A stretch of 37,070 bases of DNA from Eubacteriales bacterium (GTDB lineage Bacteria; Bacillota; Clostridia; Lachnospirales; Lachnospiraceae): the NCBI GenBank assembly GCA_030536755.1, contig JAUNPJ010000037.1:1-37070 (forward strand). The letters run 5' to 3'. Position numbers and translations under genes: made by a program. Below are positions 1-6,925 of this stretch, in pieces. Each line of letters begins with the position of its first letter. Within the stretch, counting starts at the first letter, position 1. The notes below the pieces were generated by a model, which searched no databases, had not been told where the DNA came from, and saw nothing but the letters and a program-made list of their open reading frames with translations.

Positions 1-362
1 ATTTCAACAAAAGGCATAGCCAACAAAGTAGAACAGCCAATTTGCACAGATTGATAACCTTCCACAATCAAAGTGCAGATCTCTCCGCTTGTGAGGGCAT
101 ACCTTTGGCAGATTTTCGCAGGCTTGGCGAGCATAGCGATTGCTTTGAAAACACTGTTTGAGCGCAGGGCGCGAGTTCGTTTGAAAAGCAATCCATAGGC
201 GGCGCAGCCAAACAAGAAAATCAACAGGTTGACCGCACAAGCGGAGAGATCGCACTTGATGTGGAAAGTCTCCCCTGTGCAAATAGCTGTTCGGAAGACC
301 AAGTCAAACCCTGTCGTTTGACTTGGTCTTCCGTTGACCAGGAAAGTGGTGCACATACAATC
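1..362 (-). repeat. Structured intergenic repeat element, left copy
   Basis: Bases 214-297, read on the minus strand, match 36986-37070 on the plus strand with only about five differences, and a further short match pairs 340-362 with 36920-36943. The copy is itself a nested palindrome. An outer arm at 31-95 (gaacagcc..tttgcaca..ctctccgcttgtg) is repeated inverted at 232-292, and an inner stem pairs attgctttt-like bases near 139 with aaaagcaat near 184. A 92-codon open frame crosses it on the minus strand, but its composition follows the repeat and I do not regard it as a gene. It resembles a dispersed MITE-like or structured-RNA repeat; no transposase is present. The left limit lies outside the window. 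Confidence 0.75.
293..332. repeat. Perfect 17-bp inverted repeat (hairpin)
   Basis: Bases 293-309 (ggaagaccaagtcaaac) are the exact reverse complement of 316-332, leaving a 6-base loop. The hairpin lies inside the left repeat copy and is absent from the right copy, where unrelated bases (36945-36985) occupy the same place. No T-run follows on either strand, so it is not a standard intrinsic terminator. It may be an insertion into the repeat or a variable arm of it. Confidence 0.8.
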
Positions 363-442
363 CTACAAACAGGAAGCTGTTCATATGGTAACGTTTTCTC
401 TGATATAGTATATTCCTATAACTAGCGCTTTGTTTTATGTAT

Positions 443-471
443 TTGCATATTACCGAGTGAAATGATATACT
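443..471 (+). promoter_or_regulatory. Candidate promoter of metY
   Basis: TTGCAT (443-448) and TATACT (466-471) are 17 bases apart, which predicts a start near 478 and a leader of about 90 bases. I see no SAM riboswitch or T-box signature in the leader. The rest of 363-566 shows no gene. Confidence 0.55.
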
Positions 472-566
472 TTAAAACATCAAAGGAAGAACAAAATCTT
501 CTGATAGAAAAAATGACAAAGTAAATAAAGAAATGAGAATATATCAGATAGCAGGAGGAATTGATT

Positions 567-1874
567 ATGAGTAAAAAAACACGTGCAGAAAGAAATCTTA
601 AATTTGAAACATTACAGTTACATGTAGGTCAGGAACAGCCGGATCCGGTTACGGATGCGAGGGCAGTACCGATTTATCAGACATCTTCTTATGTGTTTAG
701 AAACAGTGACCATGCAGCAGCAAGATTTGGCCTGAGCGATGCAGGAAACATTTACGGAAGACTGACGAACCCTACCGAGGACGTTTTTGAAAAACGTATT
801 GCAGCCCTGGAAGGTGGTGTGGCAGCTTTGGCAGTTGCATCCGGTGCTGCAGCAATCAGCTATACGATTCAGAATCTGGCAAAAGCAGGAGAGCATATCG
901 TAGCAGCGAAAAACATTTACGGCGGAACCTACAACCTGTTGGCACATACCCTTCCGGAATATGGAATCACAACCACATTCGTAGATCCGTTCAATTATGA
1001 AGAAGTAGAGAATGCGATTCAGGAAAATACAAAAGCGATTCATGTGGAAACTCTTGGAAATCCAAATTCCGATGTAGTAGACCTTGAGAAACTGGCACAG
1101 ATTGCACACGCACACAAAATTCCGCTTGTTGTTGACAATACATTTGCAACACCATATCTGGTTCGTCCGATTGAGTACGGTGCAGATATCGTGGTACATT
1201 CCGCAACAAAATTTATCGGGGGACATGGAACAACCATTGGCGGTGTGATTGTGGACAGCGGCAAATTCGACTGGGAAGCAAGCGGCAAGTTCCCATCATT
1301 GACAGAGCCAAACCCAAGCTACCATGGAATCAGCTTTACAAAAGCGGTAGGCGCAGCTGCATTCGTAACAAAGATTCGTGCGATTCTGCTTCGTGATACA
1401 GGTGCAACACTTTCTCCGTTCCATGCATTTATCTTCTTACAGGGACTGGAAACTCTGTCACTGAGAGTTGAGCGTCATGTGGAAAATGCATTGAAGGTCG
1501 TAGAGTACCTGAACAATCATCCACAGGTAGAAAAAGTAAACCATCCGGCAGTATCGGATGATCCGCAGCAGCAGGCATTATACAAAAAATACTTCCCGAA
1601 CGGCGGCGGTTCCATCTTTACCTTTGAGATCAAAGGAGATGCACAGAAAGCCAAAGATTTTATTGACAACCTGGAACTCTTCTCCCTGCTGGCAAATGTG
1701 GCAGATGTAAAATCCCTCGTTATTCATCCTGCAACTACCACACACAGCCAGTGCACAGAAGAGGAACTGCTTGACCAGGGCATCAAACCAAATACCATCC
1801 GTCTTTCCATCGGTACAGAGAATATTGATGATATTATTGAAGACCTGGAAGAAGCATTCAAAGCAGTGCAGTAA
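567..1874 (+). CDS. metY: O-acetylhomoserine sulfhydrylase (O-acetylhomoserine aminocarboxypropyltransferase)
   Basis: A cytoplasmic PLP enzyme of the Cys/Met-metabolism family, 435 residues, the usual length for MetY. It is expected to make homocysteine (or methionine from methanethiol) from O-acetylhomoserine and sulfide. Visible motifs are YxRLTNPT near residue 65, VASGAAAI (PLP phosphate-binding region), VDNTFATPY (the Asp that contacts the pyridine nitrogen) and SATKFIGGHG, in which Lys215 should form the Schiff base. The ATG at 567 is chosen because AGGAGG at 553-558 is 8 bases upstream; the in-frame TTG at 561 is too close. It stands alone, with its own promoter and a terminator behind it. 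The length and the absence of a gamma-lyase context favour MetY over MetB/MetC, but substrate choice is inferred from family. Confidence 0.93.
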   Translation: MSKKTRAERNLKFETLQLHVGQEQPDPVTDARAVPIYQTSSYVFRNSDHAAARFGLSDAGNIYGRLTNPTEDVFEKRIAALEGGVAALAVASGAAAISYTIQNLAKAGEHIVAAKNIYGGTYNLLAHTLPEYGITTTFVDPFNYEEVENAIQENTKAIHVETLGNPNSDVVDLEKLAQIAHAHKIPLVVDNTFATPYLVRPIEYGADIVVHSATKFIGGHGTTIGGVIVDSGKFDWEASGKFPSLTEPNPSYHGISFTKAVGAAAFVTKIRAILLRDTGATLSPFHAFIFLQGLETLSLRVERHVENALKVVEYLNNHPQVEKVNHPAVSDDPQQQALYKKYFPNGGGSIFTFEIKGDAQKAKDFIDNLELFSLLANVADVKSLVIHPATTTHSQCTEEELLDQGIKPNTIRLSIGTENIDDIIEDLEEAFKAVQ

Positions 1875-1910
1875 ATAATAGAAAACGGACCTCCGCGAAA
1901 AGTGAAAACA

Positions 1911-1953
1911 GCAGCCCTCTTACGAGAAATTTTTGTGAGAGAGGCTGCTTTTA
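1911..1953 (+). terminator. Intrinsic terminator after metY
   Basis: GCAGCC-CTCT at 1911-1920 pairs with agag-a-ggctgc at 1938-1948 with one bulge, followed by TTTTAT. It separates metY from the exported-protein cluster. Confidence 0.7.
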
Positions 1954-1967
1954 TCATGATGGAAATA

Positions 1968-1996
1968 TTGCAAGAGAAAATTTGCAAGAGTATAAT
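1968..1996 (+). promoter_or_regulatory. Promoter of the wall-binding PBP-like gene
   Basis: TTGCAA (1968-1973), 17 bases, TATAAT (1991-1996): a near-consensus vegetative promoter with a predicted start near 2003, about 28 bases before the start codon. Confidence 0.7.
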
Positions 1997-2030
1997 ATTT
2001 ACAAACAAATGAGCAAAAGGAGGACAAGTG

Positions 2031-3710
2031 ATGAAAAAGAAAATAGCAATGCTTATGGTTTTTGCAATGGTATTTTCTACTGTGGCTCCTGTCTATGGTG
2101 CTGAGGTTTCTGTGGAAGCTGTGGAGACAGAAGAGGTTGAGGCGACAGAGGAAATCCTTTTAGAACCTATGCAGGAAGGAGACGAGGTTGTAGTTGAAGA
2201 AAGTACAAAGGAGGAAAGCAGTGAGGGAACACAGGCGGCTGTAGAAGAAAAGAAGATTACATTTTTAGATGAAAGCGGAAAATATCTGGTTAAAACACAT
2301 GAAAACTGGTATCTGAAGACGAATGAGGGACAGCCTTTGTCTGGCGTGCAGTATTTGTACATTCCTAATGTGGAAAATATCGGCAAAGGATTTTATATGT
2401 TTGACAAAAACGGCATGCTTTTGCAGAAACAGGCAGTGTATTATTTTGAGAAGCAGACAGAACGACAGGTGGTATTTTCCGGATATCATTGTACTTCTCC
2501 AAGCGGAAGATTTCTGGTAGAATCCAGAGGTCTTGTTTATCTGAAGCATCTTCAGTGCAGAGACAAAATATTTGATGGATATTTTTACATGGATGATCAT
2601 GGGAGATTATCCAATCCTGCTCAGATGAGAAAAATCAAAGCCAAAAATGTGGCGGGAATATCCTTTGGAACAGGATATTATTATTTTAATTCGTATGGAA
2701 AACTTGGAACAAAGGGAAAATTTTATTCTCTCAGGCAGACCTTGGATGGTCATTCATTTAACGGAAGTTATTATTTTGGAGGGAACAATGGAAGCCTTTA
2801 CCGGAAGGCAGGATGGATCACGGTTGGAAGCAAAATGTATTATCTTTCCTCTTATGGAAGAAAATACACAAATTGTTGGAAAAGCGGCTATTATCTTCAG
2901 GAAGATGGAACCATAGCAAAGAATAAAAAAGTTGCGGATGGCACCTATGTAGACTGCGACGGAAGAAAATGCAAACAAGAAGAGATGGCGCTCAGCGGTC
3001 TGAAAAAACAGCTGAGTAGTATGACTTCGCGGTGGGGCGGCTCCTGGTCTGTGTATGTGAAAAATCTGGATACAGGCGATGTATTGAATCTGAATGAGAC
3101 AGCGATGTATCCGGCCAGCGTGATCAAGACGTTTGTTATGGCTGCTACGTTTGACAGGATTAAGAATGGAAAACTCTCCTATAATTCACGGGTGAAAGAA
3201 CTCATGAAAGAGATGATTACGGTCAGTGACAATGAAGCTTACAATCAGCTTGTGCGTTTGAACAGTTCATCTGGAAATTTTGTGCAGGGGGCGGCGGAAG
3301 TAAACAAATATCTGAAAAAGAATGGTTATACAAAAACAGCCTGTCATCATACGCTGCATCCGGCATCCTCTGGCTATGTGGGAGATGGAGCCAGAAACAG
3401 TTCTTCTGCAAAAGACTGTGGCGTGATTTTGGAGAAAATTTATGAGGGAACCTGTGTGTCTGCTAAATATTCAAAAGAGATGGAAAGCCTTTTGCTTCGT
3501 CAGACGAGAAGATGGAAAATTCCGGCAGGATTGCCTTCTGGTGTGAAAGTGGCGAATAAGACAGGGGAAACCGGATTGGTAGAACATGATATGGCAATCG
3601 TATATGGAGCAAAGAACAAATATGTCATTACGGTATTTTCTGCCAATACCGGTTACAGTATCAGTGGAATCAAAAAGATTTCCAGTACGGTGTATCACTA
3701 TTTGAATTAG
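2031..3710 (+). CDS. Exported serine hydrolase of the beta-lactamase/PBP fold with cell-wall-binding repeats
   Basis: 559 residues. A signal peptide (MKKKIAMLMVFAMVF..VYGA, about residues 1-24) and an acidic Glu/Val linker are followed by aromatic wall-binding-like repeats (about 80-320, units such as GSYYFGGNNG, GSKMYYLSSYG). The C-terminal domain, about 330-559, has the three class A motifs: S363-V-I-K366, S399-D-N401 and K510-T-G512. I cannot see the ExxLN Glu that class A beta-lactamases use for deacylation, so it may act slowly on peptidoglycan or other acyl substrates rather than as a resistance enzyme. The ATG at 2031 is 7 bases after AAAGGAGG; the in-frame GTG at 2028 is too close. 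A family resemblance to Beta-lactamase2-type proteins is clear; the substrate is not known. Confidence 0.85.
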   Translation: MKKKIAMLMVFAMVFSTVAPVYGAEVSVEAVETEEVEATEEILLEPMQEGDEVVVEESTKEESSEGTQAAVEEKKITFLDESGKYLVKTHENWYLKTNEGQPLSGVQYLYIPNVENIGKGFYMFDKNGMLLQKQAVYYFEKQTERQVVFSGYHCTSPSGRFLVESRGLVYLKHLQCRDKIFDGYFYMDDHGRLSNPAQMRKIKAKNVAGISFGTGYYYFNSYGKLGTKGKFYSLRQTLDGHSFNGSYYFGGNNGSLYRKAGWITVGSKMYYLSSYGRKYTNCWKSGYYLQEDGTIAKNKKVADGTYVDCDGRKCKQEEMALSGLKKQLSSMTSRWGGSWSVYVKNLDTGDVLNLNETAMYPASVIKTFVMAATFDRIKNGKLSYNSRVKELMKEMITVSDNEAYNQLVRLNSSSGNFVQGAAEVNKYLKKNGYTKTACHHTLHPASSGYVGDGARNSSSAKDCGVILEKIYEGTCVSAKYSKEMESLLLRQTRRWKIPAGLPSGVKVANKTGETGLVEHDMAIVYGAKNKYVITVFSANTGYSISGIKKISSTVYHYLN

Positions 3711-3749
3711 CAAAGTGTATGAATACGCTTTGAGAATCGAGGGGGCAAG

Positions 3750-4028
3750 ATGAAGCGAAAAATTATATTATTGAGGACAATTTTTATGGATTTGCCTGTG
3801 GTTTTGCTGTACTGGCAAAAGAGATTTGGCTATGAGCCTGTTGTGGTATGTGGAAAAGTTCCAGGAGGGAGAGACGGATCGCCAGATGGATATACAAGAC
3901 ATTGCTGGGCCATGATTAATGGAAGACATTACCATTCGGAAGCTCAGTATGCAGGATGGGGAAAAGGAATTTACGGATATGGAAATTATCCAATTTCTCA
4001 TCGGATACAAAAAATCGTGAAATTTTGA
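3750..4028 (+). pseudogene. Decayed transglutaminase-like exported protein (internal deletion, frameshift, catalytic Cys lost)
   Basis: The 92-codon open frame begins with a good ribosome-binding site (gaggggg) and the start of a signal peptide (MKRKIILL). It then jumps straight into the catalytic region of a transglutaminase-like domain whose intact relative is encoded at 9196. The bases at 3777-3823 read as DNFYGFACGFAVLAKE in another frame, matching GNCYGFACAFAALADE of the relative. An extra T around 3823-3826 then shifts the frame into FGYEPVVVCGK..DGYTRHCWAMING, which again matches. The catalytic Cys codon (tgt in the relative) is ttt (Phe) here. The stalk, linker and most of the domain are missing. 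It is very unlikely to be an enzyme; a short secreted peptide remains formally possible. Confidence 0.85.
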
Positions 4029-4066
4029 TAGAAATGAAGTGTTATTTATATAATAATTTCCTTTCT

Positions 4067-4108
4067 TTGTAAGAGTGATGTATTATGATACACTGTATGA
4101 AAATACAG
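4067..4108 (+). promoter_or_regulatory. Promoter with palindromic operator, copy 1
   Basis: A perfect palindrome CTGTATGAAAATACAG lies at 4093-4108, overlapping a -10-like TACACT (4089-4094) with TTGTAA (4067-4072) 16 bases upstream. The string from the -10 through ACAGGT closely resembles those at 5150-5171 and 9075-9096. This copy is upstream of a decayed gene and its -35 and -10 are the weakest of the three. Confidence 0.6.
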
Positions 4109-4113
4109 GTATC

Positions 4114-4998
4114 AAGGAGGAAAAATTATATTATTAAGAACATTGGGAACCAGAAATTACGCCAATCCCGACATAGACGCCAATTCCAGAAGAGACAATC
4201 ACTCCAACACCGGAACCGATAAAAAGTAGTCTTGTGAAAGAAAATGGTTATTATCGCTATTATAAAGATGGAGTATTGCAGAAAAATGTCTGGAAGAAGC
4301 TGAATAACCGAAAATATTATTTTATGTCAAATGGAAATGCTGCTACTTATAGTAAAAAAATTGATGGAAAATATTATATTTTTAACACAAAGGGGCAATT
4401 GTTGACACCTTCTAAGGATAAGATGCTCCCGGTCGGAAAGTATAAGTTTTATATGACGACGAAAGGTGAGGCCGTAACCGGATGGAAAACTTATAATGGC
4501 AAGCTGTACTATATGTATAAATCCGGGCGGTGTGCGGCGAGTACAACCATAGACGGAGTAACTCTTACAAAAGACTGTTGGGCAAAAGATAACGATGCAT
4601 ATAAAGCAAAAATAAAAGCCATGGAAATTGTAGCGCAAATTACAAATCCAAAAATGACACAGACACAGAAACTGCGTGCCTGTTTCAATCATACGATGTC
4701 ATGTCAGTTTGTGGGGGCAAAATATCCCAAGAATTATAAAAACCTCAAAAAAGGATGGTATTATACAACTGGATTAGATATTATGACAATCAGAGTAGGA
4801 AATTGTTATGGATATGCCAGTATGTTTGCATTGCTAGCAAAAGAACTGGGATATACTCCTTATCTTATTGAGGCATATGTTTCAAATGGCGGGGAGCATT
4901 GTTTTGTAAAAATTAATGGAAAGTATTATGATAATATGGGCAATCGTTTTGGTACAGCACCACAATATCATAAAGTAAAAAATCAGTGGAAATTGTAA
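4114..4998 (+). pseudogene. Transglutaminase-like exported protein with wall-binding repeats, 5' end broken
   Basis: From 4234 a 254-codon frame encodes the same stalk as the 9196 gene (GYYRYYKDG.., KYYFMSNGNAAT.., KYYIFNTKGQL..) and a transglutaminase-like domain with an intact Cys191-His222-Asp233 triad (GNCYGYA, GGEHCF, YYDNMG; numbered from the GTG at 4234). Upstream, the expected signal peptide and Pro/Thr linker are damaged. The ribosome-binding site AAGGAGG (4114-4120) abuts AAAAATTATATTATT with no ATG. The remnant signal and the linker are in different frames, and the linker carries an in-frame TAG at 4174-4176. The GTG at 4234 has no ribosome-binding site and would give a protein with no export signal. 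I therefore call a recent pseudogene. A sequencing error cannot explain the lost start, frame change and stop together. Confidence 0.8.
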
Positions 4999-5001
4999 AG
5001 A

Positions 5002-5044
5002 GAACGGCATACATCTGGAAACGGGTATATGCTGTTTTGTTTTA
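5002..5044 (+). terminator. Intrinsic terminator
   Basis: ACGGCATACAT pairs imperfectly with TATATGCTGT across a ctggaaacggg loop and is followed by TTTTGTTTT. The loop sequence resembles that of the hairpin at 8590-8623. Confidence 0.6.
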
Positions 5045-5126
5045 TAAAGATTTTTGATTTTGGTGAATATTACTAAAATAGTGAGCGAAACAAGATTATT
5101 TTGAGTAAAATTAACAATGTGATATA

Positions 5127-5169
5127 TTGAAAAGGAGAATGTATTAATATATACTGTATATAAATACAG
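5127..5169 (+). promoter_or_regulatory. Promoter with palindromic operator, copy 2
   Basis: TTGAAA (5127-5132), 17 bases, TATACT (5150-5155), with the perfect palindrome CTGTATATAAATACAG at 5154-5169 covering the end of the -10 and the predicted start site. A repressor bound here would block open-complex formation. It drives the paralog pair that begins at 5193. Confidence 0.8.
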
Positions 5170-5192
5170 GTAACAGGAAGGAGATTATGAGT

Positions 5193-6887
5193 ATGAAAAA
5201 GAAAAGTGCAATAACATTGGCGGCAATATTAATGGCATCTTTGGGAGTGCAGACATCTGTCTATGCTTCCAATATTCTTAGTTTAGGATATGAAGAGGAA
5301 TCTGGTTTTCAGGAAGAAACATTTGAACCAGTTATTGAGGAAGAGACAGATATATCAGCAAAGGATATGGAGGAAATTGCCATAGTTCCTGAAAATTTCA
5401 TTTTGGAAGTAACAAGAGAAATGGGTGTAGATGGTGATATCCAGAAACAAATAGAGAAATATGGCCCGCTGAAGCAGTTGGAGGAAGCTGATAATTTAGG
5501 AGAGAAAGCTTATACAAAATTGCATGTAGATGTAAAGGAAGATGAAAATTATTATGTGCAGCTTGTTCCTAAGTATACGAGGCGGTATCAGCTTGAAAGT
5601 GATCAATTGGGAGTAGTAGGAGGAATATGGGATTCCAGTTTTAATCCTGTTGACGACAGTAATGATTTGGAAAAAGGAAAAGTATATTATATTCGTGCGG
5701 CTTATGGAAAGGATGAGAGTTATGATCTTGATTTAAGCGTGGTATGTGTGCCGAAGACTATATCTTTTAAAATTCTGGAATCACCGGATCCGAATATTAT
5801 TTATCGAGGATGTGATAGCGGACCTTTGTATTTCCCAAGTGGAATCGTTTTTGAAATTGGATATGAAAATGGCACGAAGGAAATTCGTACTCCTGGAGAA
5901 AATCTTTACGATTATCAAATTATACGTACCTTATTTGGAGAATATATATCGAATACAATTGAAGGAGTGGCTTTGGGGAATTACGATACTATAAAAGCGG
6001 GAAATTATTCTATGACTTTTAAATTGATTCCATCAGGGTTAGAAACAAGACTTGATAATATTATTTTGAAAGAGATGAATCAGCTTCCGTTGATTAAGAA
6101 TAATGGCTCACTTTCCGTTCAGACAAATTTTGAAGGTCATGCATGGCTTAGATTTAAGGCAGATAAAACAGGCAAATATAAAATATCAGGATCTTGTGGC
6201 CAGACAATGTCTCTTTATGTATATGAAGAGGGAAAAACTGATGAGAGGGGATTCCCAAAGACCTGCCTGTTTGAAGGAAACAATGGAGATCAGGTAGCAC
6301 TTAAAGGTGGAAAATATTATTATGTTGAATTTTCGCCTAATACTATAAATGGTATAAGACAAGATGAGGTAATGATTACAATTGAGCCAACAAAAAGTGA
6401 AATATCCAAGTGTAAATTTTCTATGTCATCTTCCGTTGCATACACGGGAAAGAAAGTGGTTCCGACAATTAAGATAATAGATGGAACTGTTATTTTGAAA
6501 AAAGATTCGGATTATACCATTGTGTACAGTAATAATAAAAATTTTGGAACAGCTACAGTAATCATTAAAGGAATGGGTAGTTATACGGGAACTGTGAAGA
6601 AAACCTTCCAGATTGTTCCTGCTGTACCGTCAGGATTTTCTGTACAACAAATCGGAAAACAGTTGAAACTTCAGTGGAAACGTGCAGGAGGGGCTAAATA
6701 TTATGAGGTTTATCAATATAAGAACGGAGAGTGGAAAAAAGTAAAGACCACTTCTGCTGCTTCCTATACAGACAAAGCGGTGAAAAAGGGAATGACTTAT
6801 AAGTATAAAGTACGAGCCTATACTGTAGTGAATGGAAAGAAACTTTATGGAAAGTTTACTTCGGTGAAATCTTATAAATTGAAATAA
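5193..6887 (+). CDS. Exported Ig-like/FN3 surface protein, paralog A
   Basis: 564 residues, no enzyme motif recognised. A signal peptide (MKKKSAITLAAILMASLGVQTSVYA) and an acidic stretch are followed by a large region (about residues 90-400) shared only with the next gene. It has two beta-rich modules with NYYVQLVP..KGKVYYIRA and AWLRFKADKTGKYKISG, reminiscent of PPC-type modules. A YTGKKVVPTI..GTATVIIKG Ig-like module follows (about 405-475), then one FN3 domain (about 480-564, LKLQWKRAGGAKYYEVYQY). The ATG at 5193 is preferred over that at 5187 because AAGGAG (5178-5183) is 9 bases from 5193 but only 3 from 5187. It is the first gene of an operator-controlled pair. The likely role is adhesion or ligand binding at the surface, inferred only from domain type. 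Confidence 0.85.
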   Translation: MKKKSAITLAAILMASLGVQTSVYASNILSLGYEEESGFQEETFEPVIEEETDISAKDMEEIAIVPENFILEVTREMGVDGDIQKQIEKYGPLKQLEEADNLGEKAYTKLHVDVKEDENYYVQLVPKYTRRYQLESDQLGVVGGIWDSSFNPVDDSNDLEKGKVYYIRAAYGKDESYDLDLSVVCVPKTISFKILESPDPNIIYRGCDSGPLYFPSGIVFEIGYENGTKEIRTPGENLYDYQIIRTLFGEYISNTIEGVALGNYDTIKAGNYSMTFKLIPSGLETRLDNIILKEMNQLPLIKNNGSLSVQTNFEGHAWLRFKADKTGKYKISGSCGQTMSLYVYEEGKTDERGFPKTCLFEGNNGDQVALKGGKYYYVEFSPNTINGIRQDEVMITIEPTKSEISKCKFSMSSSVAYTGKKVVPTIKIIDGTVILKKDSDYTIVYSNNKNFGTATVIIKGMGSYTGTVKKTFQIVPAVPSGFSVQQIGKQLKLQWKRAGGAKYYEVYQYKNGEWKKVKTTSAASYTDKAVKKGMTYKYKVRAYTVVNGKKLYGKFTSVKSYKLK

Positions 6888-6925
6888 TAATCGTAATGAA
6901 AATTACAGGAAAGGAAGATTTGAAA

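Noticed and set aside
130-205. tRNA-like fold (gcgagttcg near a stem)
   Set aside because: No acceptor, anticodon or T-arm consensus in the right spacing; the stem is explained by the nested palindrome.
4-282. 92-codon open frame on the minus strand
   Set aside because: It lies wholly in the palindromic repeat, has no ribosome-binding site and is matched by a similar frame in the right copy; it follows from the repeat sequence and is not convincing as a gene.
462-524. 20-codon frame before metY (starting ATGATATAC)
   Set aside because: No ribosome-binding site, and its start overlaps the -10 of the metY promoter.
478-566. SAM riboswitch or T-box upstream of metY
   Set aside because: The leader is short and AT-rich, with no conserved core or terminator/antiterminator pair.
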